DNA of 21,347 bases, taken from an uncultured delta proteobacterium (GTDB lineage: Bacteria > RBG-13-61-14 > DRUE01). Below, piece after piece: positions 7,644 to 14,833 of the stretch (position 1 is its first letter; each line of letters opens with the position of its first letter). The notes below the pieces were generated by a model, which was given only the letters and a program-made list of their open reading frames with translations, did not search any database and was not told the origin of the DNA. The DNA is taken from assembly GCA_903930515.1 (NCBI GenBank), contig CAIYYW010000215.1, positions 1 to 21,347 of the forward strand, in the 5' to 3' direction. The position numbers and the translations under genes are program-made.

Positions 7644-8672
7644 TCACTCACTCCTTTTCATCCAGGGCGCGGTCATCTGCTCCCTTAAATTCTCCACCCG
7701 TTTCAGGCGGTTCAACATTTTGATCCCGCCCGCCACTTCCAAATATTCCTCAAAATCGTTCACGCCGTACACATACTTGTCAAAATATTCCTTGACGCCC
7801 TCCTCGGACTTGCTCATCTTGAGCCAGGCGCCGATATGGTCTTCGTCAAAGAAATACAGGTAGGGCATCTGGCAGGGATGCGACCCGTAAGGCATCTCCA
7901 CCACCGCGTCCACATAGAAGAAGGGGATGGTGGTCTTCCAAGGCTCGTTCCTGATTTTATCGTTGTCAATTATTTCTTCGGTGGTGACGATCAGGGTCCG
8001 GGCGCAGCGGGCCAGTTCAAAGTCCTCAATGATGATCCCGTCAATCTGCGCGTTCCCGTGCATATCGCAGCGGTGGGTATGGATGAACGCCACATCCGGG
8101 TAAGCGGCCGGGACCAGGCAGATGGGCTTGCCGCTGAACGGGTCTTCAATCACCTTGGCCGAGCTGTGTTTGAAGGTGTCGGTCCCGAGCAGGTTCCGGG
8201 TCGGGATAAAGGGCACCCCCATCATTCCCGCCAGGAATCTCCACTGGTACCCGGCGTTGCTGGTCTCCGCAACCACCTTGCACCTGCCGGTCTCAACCGC
8301 GCGCCGTCCCGCCGGCGACAGACCCCGGAGTTCATGGCCGAAGCAATATGCCACTTCCACCCGGTCCACCACTCCCGAGCCGATCAAAATATCCAGATCA
8401 TGCACCGCGGTTTTTCCGGCCATAACCAGATGCCGTTTCTTCTGCCGAATCATCTCGTAAATGACCGACATGGAAACCCGGATATGACCGAACCCGCCGC
8501 TCGCGATGAAACTGCCGTCCTTGACAAATTGCGCCACCGCTTCCTTCGGCGTCATCCGTTTGTCTTTGAGTTCCCGCGATTTGTGCTCCAGGACCCATTC
8601 CCGGTTCTCGTCCGGGTCATGCCATCCCAGCAGTTCCCCTTTTCCCTCATCCAGAATCTTGGTCTTGCTCAT
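7644..8672 (-). CDS. CoA-transferase alpha subunit (glutaconate CoA-transferase A type)
   Basis: A 342-residue alpha subunit partner of the downstream beta subunit; together they would move CoA between carboxylic acids in the cytoplasm. The typical early segment DGSFIASGGFGHIRVSMSV (52-70) and a later AYPDVAFIHTHRCDMHGNAQ segment fit the glutaconate CoA-transferase A family, as does the length. An N-terminal tail of about 40 residues precedes the core. The ATG at 8672 is preceded by AGGAGG about 13 nt upstream, somewhat long spacing. A strong sigma70-like promoter with an inverted repeat lies upstream (8710-8739). Substrates could be glutaconate, 3-oxoacids or another acyl chain; the sequence does not decide. 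Confidence 0.85.
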   Translation of the reverse strand: MSKTKILDEGKGELLGWHDPDENREWVLEHKSRELKDKRMTPKEAVAQFVKDGSFIASGGFGHIRVSMSVIYEMIRQKKRHLVMAGKTAVHDLDILIGSGVVDRVEVAYCFGHELRGLSPAGRRAVETGRCKVVAETSNAGYQWRFLAGMMGVPFIPTRNLLGTDTFKHSSAKVIEDPFSGKPICLVPAAYPDVAFIHTHRCDMHGNAQIDGIIIEDFELARCARTLIVTTEEIIDNDKIRNEPWKTTIPFFYVDAVVEMPYGSHPCQMPYLYFFDEDHIGAWLKMSKSEEGVKEYFDKYVYGVNDFEEYLEVAGGIKMLNRLKRVENLREQMTAPWMKRSE

Positions 8673-8709
8673 TAACCCTACTGACCCTCCTTTACTGCTT
8701 AATGGAAAA

Positions 8710-8739
8710 ATATTAGACGCTTTGACCGTAAAATGTCAA
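8710..8739 (-). promoter_or_regulatory. Predicted sigma70 promoter of the CoA-transferase operon with overlapping inverted repeat
   Basis: On the minus strand TTGACA (8739-8734), an 18-nt spacer and TAATAT (8715-8710) form a near-consensus promoter about 38 nt before the ATG at 8672. An inverted repeat TTGAC-N8-GTCAA (8722-8739) overlaps the -35 box and could be a repressor operator; with 5-bp arms it could also be chance. Confidence 0.65.
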
Positions 8740-8844
8740 CCGGAAAAACGACGAACAAGGCAAACGCGGGGAAAGAGCAACGGGATTGTTCCCCCCTGCC
8801 CTTTTCCCGTTTCTCTCCTCGCTTCTGCAGGATGCCGCGGGAGT
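8740..8844. other. Spacer between ppiD and the CoA-transferase promoter
   Basis: This holds the 3' flank of ppiD. An AACGGGA/TCCCGTT inverted repeat (about 8780-8811) has a long loop and no U-tract, so I do not call a terminator. No gene is seen. Confidence 0.4.
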
Positions 8845-10788
8845 TCAATTGATTTGTTTGAAAATATCGTCCTTGATCTCGACCTTGCCTTTTTTCAGGT
8901 TTTCCAAATACCGGTCAAAGGTTTCCTGCTGCTTCTTCAAGAGCAGGGCTTGTTTCACCTCGTCCCGGTCTTTTTCAAACTTGGCCAGGTCCGCGGCCTT
9001 GACCGCCTTGAGCCGGAATACATAGACCCTTCCGGTCGTGGCATAAACATCCTGGGGAACAGGCTTGGTCATGGTCAGGTTGAAGACCAACTTGGTTAAA
9101 TCATCGGAAGAGCCGATCCCGGGCACGGTTTTGGAGCCGCGCTGGAAAAAATCGGTTTCCTTGAGCGGGGCGTTTTCCTTTTTGGACATTGCCGAGATCT
9201 CCGCATTCTTGCCCAGTTCCGACAAATCCTTGCGGCCGTCTTCCTTGGCTTTTGCCAGCCGGATTTCCGGCCGCAGCTTCCGGATGACCTTGGGCCTCGC
9301 CTCTTCCAAGGTCGCCGCGTGCGGGTCCTTGACTTCGGTCACTTCATATATATACAGATCATCAACCCCGGAGAAGACCTCGCTGATCTCTCCCTGGTTC
9401 ATATAAAAAGCCTCTTCCGTGATGTTGCGCGAGTCCGGGATTCCCTCCAGGCCGTTTTCCGCCTTTTTAAAAACTTCGCTGGTCTTCAGTTCCAATCCGT
9501 ATTTCTTGGCCGCATCCACCATCCCCTTTCCCAGGCAATCTTTCAGGACTTCCGCCGCCTTATCCTGGGCCGCAAGGTGCGCCTTGATCCGGACCATATC
9601 TTTTTGGATTAATTCCTTCACCTGCTCCAGCGGCTGGTATTCCGCCGGCTTCATTCCCTCCAGCTTGATGATATGGAAGCCGAACTGGGTCCGAACCGGA
9701 GTGCTGAATTCTCCCACCGGAAGCGCGTACCCGGCCTGCTCAAACGCCGGGACAAAACTGCCGCGCGAGGCCCAGCCCAAATCCCCCCCCTGTTCCGCCG
9801 AGTTGTCCTCTGAAAATTTCTTGGCGGTCTCCGCGAAATCCGCTCCCCCCAGCAACTCTCCCGCGACTTTTTCCGCCTGCTCCTTGGCCTTTTTCACATC
9901 CGCCTCCGGGGCGTCTTCCGCCGCCTTGATCAGGATGTGCCGGAAATGCGCCTGGGCCGGCTTGGTCTGGTAGCGGTCCTTGCTCTGGTCGTAATATTCC
10001 TTAAGCTCGGCATCGCTGACCGGGACATTTTTTTCAAACCCCGCGATCGGGAAGATGAAATAATGGATCGCGCGCGTTTCCGGCCAGTCAAAATCCTTGG
10101 GATGAGACTTATAGTAATCCTCAATCTCCTTGCCGGTCGGGTCCAGCTCGCCGTAGCGACCTTCGGCGTCAAGGGCAAAATATTCCAGGTTCAGTTCCTC
10201 ATAGGTCTTTCCATAATATTCCTTCACCTCGTCGGCGCTGACCTGAACCGGCGCCACGATCACATTGACCACCCGGCTCACCAGGAGCTGTTGCTTGACC
10301 TCGGCTTCAAATTGCTCCGGCGTGACCTGGAGCCGGTTGAGCATATTCTTATAGGTGGTCTGGTTAAAGGCCCCGGTCTGGTCCTGGAAATAGGGGATCT
10401 TGCCGATCTCAATGTTGATCTCCGCTTTGCTCACCTTGATCCCAAGCTTCTTCGCCTCCTGAGATAAAAGCGCCTGCCCCACCATCTCGTCCAAGACATC
10501 CTGCTTGAGCGCCCCCGTGTCCAGCATCTCCTCCGGAACCTCCCCGTACATCCGCTTCATCCGCTGAAACCAGGACTGCTTGGCCTGATCATAGGACCGG
10601 GAAAAATCCCGCGCCGAAATCGGATCCCCGTTCGCAACCGCCACCGCCTGCGAAGATTCCTCGGCTGGCTTCTCCTTCCACCAGTTCACCGACAAGATGC
10701 CGAAGCCTCCGAAAAAGGTCACCGCCACCGTGACATAGAACGCCTTCACCACCCAGGATTTGGAATGCTTTCTAAACCAGCTTAACAT
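8845..10788 (-). CDS. ppiD: PpiD-like periplasmic peptidyl-prolyl cis-trans isomerase / chaperone
   Basis: A 647-residue inner-membrane-anchored periplasmic foldase of the SurA/PpiD group, which helps newly exported envelope proteins fold. The N terminus is cytoplasmic and basic, followed by a single membrane segment (about 12-34). A SurA_N-type helical chaperone region spans about 45-190. A parvulin domain (about 279-379) has FRHILIKA, FSEDNSAEQGGDLGWASRGSFVPAFEQA and FGFHIIKLEG. The rest is alpha-helical with a possible degenerate second parvulin-like region. Length is near the usual 620-650. ATG 10788 has AAGGAG (10800-10795) 6 nt upstream. It is transcribed from its own predicted promoter, divergently from the antiporter. 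A surA-type periplasmic paralogue is the alternative, but the membrane anchor favours PpiD. Confidence 0.87.
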   Translation of the reverse strand: MLSWFRKHSKSWVVKAFYVTVAVTFFGGFGILSVNWWKEKPAEESSQAVAVANGDPISARDFSRSYDQAKQSWFQRMKRMYGEVPEEMLDTGALKQDVLDEMVGQALLSQEAKKLGIKVSKAEINIEIGKIPYFQDQTGAFNQTTYKNMLNRLQVTPEQFEAEVKQQLLVSRVVNVIVAPVQVSADEVKEYYGKTYEELNLEYFALDAEGRYGELDPTGKEIEDYYKSHPKDFDWPETRAIHYFIFPIAGFEKNVPVSDAELKEYYDQSKDRYQTKPAQAHFRHILIKAAEDAPEADVKKAKEQAEKVAGELLGGADFAETAKKFSEDNSAEQGGDLGWASRGSFVPAFEQAGYALPVGEFSTPVRTQFGFHIIKLEGMKPAEYQPLEQVKELIQKDMVRIKAHLAAQDKAAEVLKDCLGKGMVDAAKKYGLELKTSEVFKKAENGLEGIPDSRNITEEAFYMNQGEISEVFSGVDDLYIYEVTEVKDPHAATLEEARPKVIRKLRPEIRLAKAKEDGRKDLSELGKNAEISAMSKKENAPLKETDFFQRGSKTVPGIGSSDDLTKLVFNLTMTKPVPQDVYATTGRVYVFRLKAVKAADLAKFEKDRDEVKQALLLKKQQETFDRYLENLKKGKVEIKDDIFKQIN

Positions 10789-10805
10789 CCTTTGCTCCTT
10801 CCAAA

Positions 10806-10826
10806 GGACCGCGTTGATCGCGGCCC
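10806..10826 (-). promoter_or_regulatory. Hairpin in the ppiD 5' untranslated leader
   Basis: On the minus strand GGGCCGCG - ATCAA - CGCGGTCC forms an 8-bp stem with one G-U pair. It sits between the predicted transcription start (about 10832) and the AAGGAG ribosome site (10800-10795), about 5 nt from the latter. It could stabilise the mRNA or modulate ribosome access; the role is inference. Confidence 0.5.
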
Positions 10827-10838
10827 TTATTCCGGCTC

Positions 10839-10867
10839 ATATTACTTGCCAAATCCTGAAAAATCAA
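10839..10867 (-). promoter_or_regulatory. Predicted sigma70-type promoter of ppiD
   Basis: Minus-strand TTGATT (10867-10862), a 17-nt spacer and TAATAT (10844-10839) precede ppiD by about 50 nt and give a leader of about 44 nt. Confidence 0.6.
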
Positions 10868-10898
10868 CCGCCATACCCGCCAGACCCCCGACCCTCCT

Positions 10899-10927
10899 TT
10901 GACCGGCCCGGATAAATCTGATAAATA
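10899..10927 (+). promoter_or_regulatory. Predicted sigma70-type promoter of the antiporter gene
   Basis: TTGACC (10899-10904), a 17-nt spacer and TAAATA (10922-10927). The -10 box ends 6 nt before ATG 10934 and no Shine-Dalgarno lies between them, so a leaderless transcript is predicted. It diverges from the ppiD promoter within a 145-nt intergenic region. Confidence 0.5.
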
Positions 10928-10933
10928 TGCGGG

Positions 10934-12949
10934 ATGCCTTCCATTCAGACCGGACTGCTCAGCAATATCGTGATCATCATGGCCCTGGCCGTGGCCGTCC
11001 TGTTCATCTGCTTCCGGCTCCATATCCCGTCCATCGTCGGGTTCCTGATCACCGGGATCCTGGCAGGCCCCAGCGGGTTCCGATTGATCAAGCAGGTCAG
11101 CGAGGTCCAGACCCTGGCCGAAATCGGAGTGGTGTTCCTGCTCTTCACCATCGGCATTGAATTCTCCTTCCAGCGCCTGTCCCGACTCAAGCGCGCCGCA
11201 CTCCTGGGCGGCTCCCTCCAGATCGCTTTGACCACCCTCGCGGTTTTTTTCATTATGACCCGGCTCGGGTTCCGATCCAACCTCTCCATCTTCACCGGGT
11301 TCCTGATCTCGTTAAGCTCAACCGCCATCGTGCTCCGGACCTTGCAGGAAAAGGCCCAGGTGGAATCTCCGCACGGTGGGGCCGCCCTCGGGATCCTGAT
11401 CTTTCAGGACATCGCCGTGGTCCCGATGATGCTCCTGATCCCGCTCCTGGCCGGAGGCGATGCCCATCTCGGAAAATCCCTCCTGGTCCTGCTCGCCAAA
11501 GGAATCGGCATCGTCCTGATCGTGATCGTGGCCGCGGAATGGCTGGTCCCGCGAGTGCTTTTCCAGATCGCCCGGACCAAAAGCCCGGAGCTGTTTATGC
11601 TCAGCATCGTGGTGATCTGCTTGTCCACCGCCTGGCTCACATCCTCCCTCGGACTCTCCCTCGCCCTCGGAGCCTTCCTGGCCGGGCTGATCATCTCCGA
11701 GTCCGAATACAGCTTCCAGGCCCTCAGCAACATCTATCCCTTCCGCGATGTCTTCACCAGCTTCTTCTTCATCTCGGTCGGGATGCTGCTCAACCTTAAT
11801 TTCTTCTCCGAACATCTCGGTTGGACCCTGCTCTTCGTGATCCTGGTCCTGATGATCAAATTCAGCATCGCCGCAATCTCCGCGGCCCTCTTGGGATTCC
11901 CCTTCAGATCCTCCGTCCTGACCGGACTGTCCTTGAGCCAGGTCGGAGAATTTTCCTTCATCCTCGCCGGAGCCGCGCTCGGTTCCCAACTCCTGCCCGC
12001 GAACATCTATCAATATTTCCTCGCCATCTCCGTCCTCACAATGATCCTCACCCCTTGGATCATTGACTTATCGCCCCGGATCGCAGACCTGCTCGCCAAG
12101 CCGCTCCCGAAAAAACTTAGCCGGGGTTGGCATCGCTTCCCGGAATTGGAAGGGTTTGACGCCAGAAACCTTGCCGACCATTTGATCGCAATCGGGTACG
12201 GGATCAACGGGAAAAATGTCACCCGAGCCGCCCGGATCGCCGGGATCAAATATGTGATCATAGAAATGAACCCGGAAACCGTGCGCCGGGAAAAGGCCGG
12301 GGGGGAGAAAATATTTTACGGGGACGCCACCCAGGACGCGGTGCTCATCCACGCCGGGATCAAGGCCGCGCGCGTGGCCGTGATCGCGATTTCCGATCCT
12401 GTGGCCACCCGCCGGATCTGCTCAAACCTGCGCCGGCTCAACCCCAAAATCCATATCATCGCCCGCACCCGCTATGTCCAGGAAGTGAAGCCGCTGCATC
12501 AATTAGGAGCAGACGAGGTGGTCCCGGAGGAGTTTGAGACTGCGGTGGAAATATTCACCCGGGTGCTCAGGAAATATTTGATCCCGCATAACGAGATTGA
12601 AAAGTTCGTCGCCGAGATCCGCTCGGACAATTACGAGATGTTCCGGGGACTGGCCAAAAAGGAAATCACCTTTTCCGATTTGAAATTGAGCCTGGCCGAC
12701 CTGGAGATCAGGAACTTCCGAATCATACAGGGCGCGCCCGTGGACGGAAAAACCCTGGCACAGATGGAGCTTAGAAAAAAATACGGAGTCACCGTGCTCG
12801 CCATCGGACGCGATAACCAGATCCATTATAACCCCGACCCCGATGCCACCCTCCACGCCAATGACATCGTTATCCTCCTCGGAAAACCCGACCGCATCGC
12901 CGCAGCCCTGCCCCTGTTCATAAGCCAAGAACAAGCAAACAACGGTTAG
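10934..12949 (+). CDS. CPA2-type monovalent cation:proton antiporter with RCK (TrkA) domains, KefB/KefC-like
   Basis: A 671-residue inner-membrane antiporter of the CPA2 family, exchanging K+ or Na+ for H+. A membrane domain of 11-13 hydrophobic segments fills residues 10-375, with GILAGPSG (41-48), SLSSTAIVL (127-135), the QD motif in FQDIAVVP (157-164), Lys309 in a later helix, and SQVGEFSF (335-342). A cytoplasmic RCK_N/TrkA_N domain (about 413-545) has a GYGINGKNV nucleotide loop (421-429) and acidic Glu444 at the second strand end. A TrkA_C domain (about 580-660) follows, so nucleotide or ligand gating is likely. The ATG at 10934 has no Shine-Dalgarno; the predicted -10 box lies 6 nt upstream. 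The TAG stop (12947-12949) overlaps the tail of a hairpin repeat. Ion specificity is not readable. Confidence 0.88.
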   Translation: MPSIQTGLLSNIVIIMALAVAVLFICFRLHIPSIVGFLITGILAGPSGFRLIKQVSEVQTLAEIGVVFLLFTIGIEFSFQRLSRLKRAALLGGSLQIALTTLAVFFIMTRLGFRSNLSIFTGFLISLSSTAIVLRTLQEKAQVESPHGGAALGILIFQDIAVVPMMLLIPLLAGGDAHLGKSLLVLLAKGIGIVLIVIVAAEWLVPRVLFQIARTKSPELFMLSIVVICLSTAWLTSSLGLSLALGAFLAGLIISESEYSFQALSNIYPFRDVFTSFFFISVGMLLNLNFFSEHLGWTLLFVILVLMIKFSIAAISAALLGFPFRSSVLTGLSLSQVGEFSFILAGAALGSQLLPANIYQYFLAISVLTMILTPWIIDLSPRIADLLAKPLPKKLSRGWHRFPELEGFDARNLADHLIAIGYGINGKNVTRAARIAGIKYVIIEMNPETVRREKAGGEKIFYGDATQDAVLIHAGIKAARVAVIAISDPVATRRICSNLRRLNPKIHIIARTRYVQEVKPLHQLGADEVVPEEFETAVEIFTRVLRKYLIPHNEIEKFVAEIRSDNYEMFRGLAKKEITFSDLKLSLADLEIRNFRIIQGAPVDGKTLAQMELRKKYGVTVLAIGRDNQIHYNPDPDATLHANDIVILLGKPDRIAAALPLFISQEQANNG

Positions 12950-13086
12950 GGGCGCCGGACACGCGTCCGGCCTTCGTAGCCGTAATCTACTACTGCGGAG
13001 TAGGCTGTCCCACTCTTGTCAACGAACAATTAAGCTTCAATTCGTCTTCACCGCAGAGGCACAGAAGCCGCAGAGAATTATTTTTT
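12947..13086 (-). repeat. Intergenic mosaic repeat block 2
   Basis: Read on the minus strand, modules appear in the order: TTCTCTGCGGCTTCTGTGCC then CTGCGGTGAAGACG (about 13079-13037); a decayed GACAAGAGTG element (13024-13008); a CCGCAGTAGTAGATTACGGC module (about 12997-12978); and the GCCGGAC-GCGT-GTCCGGC hairpin with GCCCCTAAC tail (12971-12945). The first, second and third modules recur in block 3 in the opposite orientation. It fills most of the gap between the convergent antiporter and nuclease-like genes; no gene is seen in it. Confidence 0.65.
12948..12971 (-). repeat. Hairpin element with CCCCTA tail, copy 2 (GCGT loop)
   Basis: A perfect 7-bp stem GCCGGAC/GTCCGGC (12954-12971) closes a GCGT loop (minus strand) and is followed on that strand by G-CCCC-TAA, the same tail as the AGAG-loop hairpins. 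The tail overlaps the antiporter TAG stop codon. On the plus strand it may also act as a 3' mRNA-end structure for the antiporter, although no U-tract follows. Confidence 0.6.
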
Positions 13087-13114
13087 CCCGCCATTACGCT
13101 CCAAAATAAAAGGA

Positions 13115-13768
13115 TTATATTTCTTCTCGTATTTCTCCAAAGATCATTACTCCAGGATAGTGGTACTTTTCCCATTCGGCATATTTTATCTTATCCGCCC
13201 CCAATAAGTAATATGCCCAGAAATCAAACCTAAGCTCCGATGCCAGTTTTTTAATTTTCTTTTCCAGGCCAGCCTTTGAGATACGACCTTTGGGATCTTT
13301 CATCCATACTCCCACAAATATCAAAGCCATATAATACGATGGATTATCGTCTCTCATCTTTTTCAATTGCCCGAAAGCCTCGTCCCTCTTTTTCTGGATT
13401 TTGCGCTTTGATTCCTTATAATAGGTTTCGTCAAACGCAATCCATTCTTGTTTGGCTTCAATTAGAATATCCTGTTTTTTACTGAATTTGATCCAGATAT
13501 CCGCCCGGCTTATTCTTTTGGCCTTTTTACCTTCCCCCTTGGTATTATATTCTAAAACGGCAAGGTAATTTTTCCTGTGTCTTTTCATTCTCCCCACCGC
13601 CACCGCTAAATGACCAACCGTGGACATTTCGGTAGACCAATATGGAAGGTCTTTTTCTGATTGGATAAATTCATCATAATATACAAACATTTCATTGATG
13701 AGCCTTTTAAAATCTCCAAAAGTTTTTGCCCTATTGCTTTCCAGCCATTCAAATCTGCCACTTTTCAT
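13115..13768 (-). CDS. Uncharacterised protein with a possible PD-(D/E)XK nuclease core
   Basis: A 217-residue charged, Lys-rich cytoplasmic protein that I do not recognise by family. The segment RAD-IWIKFSKKQ-DILIEAKQ (88-107) has the spacing and beta-strand pattern of a PD-(D/E)XK nuclease core, with Asp90 and Glu104-x-Lys106. Glu47 in TEMSTVGHLA could be the upstream helix acid. No DNA-binding domain or partner methylase is seen. The Shine-Dalgarno is a perfect AAGGAGGT (13782-13775), encoded by the last Lys-Glu-Val codons of the upstream acetyltransferase, with 6 nt to the ATG; the two genes are 2 nt apart. The cassette is clearly A+T-richer than its neighbours and is flanked by repeat blocks, suggesting lateral acquisition. 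Coding status is confident; the nuclease call is tentative. Confidence 0.6.
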   Translation of the reverse strand: MKSGRFEWLESNRAKTFGDFKRLINEMFVYYDEFIQSEKDLPYWSTEMSTVGHLAVAVGRMKRHRKNYLAVLEYNTKGEGKKAKRISRADIWIKFSKKQDILIEAKQEWIAFDETYYKESKRKIQKKRDEAFGQLKKMRDDNPSYYMALIFVGVWMKDPKGRISKAGLEKKIKKLASELRFDFWAYYLLGADKIKYAEWEKYHYPGVMIFGEIREEI

Positions 13769-13770
13769 TT

Positions 13771-14253
13771 TTAAACCTCCTTGCTATAAACGATCTGGTC
13801 TTCCCCATGGTCATAATAGTCTTTGAAGACACCTTCTTTTTTAAATCCCTGCTTAAGGTAAAATCTCCGCGCGCCTCGATAGAAGCTCTTGCTACTGGTG
13901 TCCACATAAATTTTTCTCGCCGACTTTTCTCGAAGCTCCCTAAAAATATGACTCAAAAGTGCTTTGCCTATTCCCCGCCTCTGGTTCTTGCTTTCAACAT
14001 AAGTCCATCCTAGCCAGTAGATGCCACTATCCGAATAATCATCATAAAAGTATCCGGAAACTCCGATGATCATCTTTTTATCTTTTACAACAAAGACTCT
14101 ATCCCGTGGCCTATTTTTATCCTCAAAGTATCTCCGGTAATATTTTTCTGCATCCCGGCTATCTGAAGATCGCTGGCGGCCTATAACTTCCAAAATATAA
14201 TCTTTGTCCCGTGACCGAGATCTTAAGACTCTTATTTTATTTATAGCCACCAT
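13771..14253 (-). CDS. GNAT family N-acetyltransferase
   Basis: A 160-residue acetyl-CoA-dependent N-acetyltransferase. Motif A is seen as WTYVESKNQRRGIGKALLSHIF (83-104), with Q91-RRGIGK as the pyrophosphate loop; motif B follows as FYRGARRFYLKQGFKKEGV (124-142). Length is typical for a single GNAT domain. Substrate is unknown; Rim-like protein acetylation, small-molecule acetylation or a toxin role all remain possible. The ATG at 14253 lacks a clear ribosome-binding site and a GTG codon follows it directly, so the start is uncertain. It is the first gene of a two-gene A+T-rich cassette with the nuclease-like gene and overlaps that gene's ribosome site. Confidence 0.82.
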   Translation of the reverse strand: MVAINKIRVLRSRSRDKDYILEVIGRQRSSDSRDAEKYYRRYFEDKNRPRDRVFVVKDKKMIIGVSGYFYDDYSDSGIYWLGWTYVESKNQRRGIGKALLSHIFRELREKSARKIYVDTSSKSFYRGARRFYLKQGFKKEGVFKDYYDHGEDQIVYSKEV

Positions 14254-14443
14254 CTTGAAACCATCGGGGTCAGAATTGAGACAATTTTTGCGGATCGAGC
14301 CTTGATCGCCTTCAATCTCCTCCTCTTCCGATTCTTTCCCTATCCTCCCCGCTTTCAGGGGTTCGCAAATTTACTGCTTAAATTAACTGCTGTTTCAAAT
14401 TATGCCGGAATTTGGAAGGGGTGTCAAATGTCTGCGCTGGAAT

Positions 14444-14470
14444 CACAGACAAGAGTGTCTGTGCCCCTAA
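14444..14470 (+). repeat. Hairpin element, AGAG loop, copy 3
   Basis: A perfect 8-bp stem CACAGACA / TGTCTGTG (14444-14451 and 14456-14463) closes AGAG and is followed by CCCC-TAA. Against copy 1 (399-426) both sides of the stem change together: G-C to A-T at positions 2 and 6. This paired change is direct sequence evidence that the folded form is maintained. Confidence 0.75.
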
Positions 14471-14494
14471 TATCGCGGCTAAAGCCGCTCGCAC
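14471..14494 (-). repeat. REP-like hairpin element
   Basis: The minus strand reads GTGCGAG-CGGCTTTAGCCG-CGATA, a GCGGC/GCCGC stem with a short loop behind a GTGCGAG head. It resembles Pseudomonas-type REP units (GTGGGAGCGG...). Related heads occur at 434-460 and 14742-14762. A true REP system would need a RAYT transposase elsewhere in the genome. Confidence 0.5.
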
Positions 14495-14833
14495 ATTCAA
14501 AGGAAAAAAACTTTGCGTAGGACACTGCGTGTCCCTTTGCGCTCTTTGCGGTGAGAATGCATTATTTCGGGTTTCTCATTATCGCGCCTTCCGCCTTCGC
14601 CGTTTGTTCTCCGTAGCAGTAGCAGACTACGGCTAGTTGGAAGGATGAAACAGAATGTCCGCGAATGAGGAGGCTTCCGGCCTTCGCTATCATCCGTCGC
14701 TAAAGCTATGGATGACAAGAAGCTTCGGCGGACAAGTCGGGGGACAGGAAAGTCGCTCGCATCCCGCGAAATATGCGGGACTCGCTCCGCTCGCAAAAAA
14801 ATTAATTCTCTGCGGCCCCTGCGGCACTCTGAA

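Larger units (their letters stand above)
14254..14833. other. Gene-free region between the GNAT cassette and rpiB
   Basis: No supported gene. It contains a CGGGGTCAGAATTGAGACAA phrase (14265-14284) just before the GNAT start, a CCCC/GGGG small inverted repeat (about 14347-14361), and mosaic repeat block 3 (14444-14836). Small open frames across it overlap and read through repeats. No clear promoter for the GNAT gene could be fixed. Confidence 0.6.

Noticed and set aside
7643-7651. GTG 7651 as start of the CoA-transferase beta subunit
   Set aside because: That codon overlaps the AAGGAG ribosome site, which is spaced correctly for ATG 7642.
7836-8675. Plus-strand open frame of 279 codons over the CoA-transferase alpha gene
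   Set aside because: Shadow of a well-supported minus-strand gene; the translation has no domain-like pattern.
8780-8811. Inverted repeat AACGGGA/TCCCGTT as the ppiD terminator
   Set aside because: The loop is long and no T-run follows on the minus strand.
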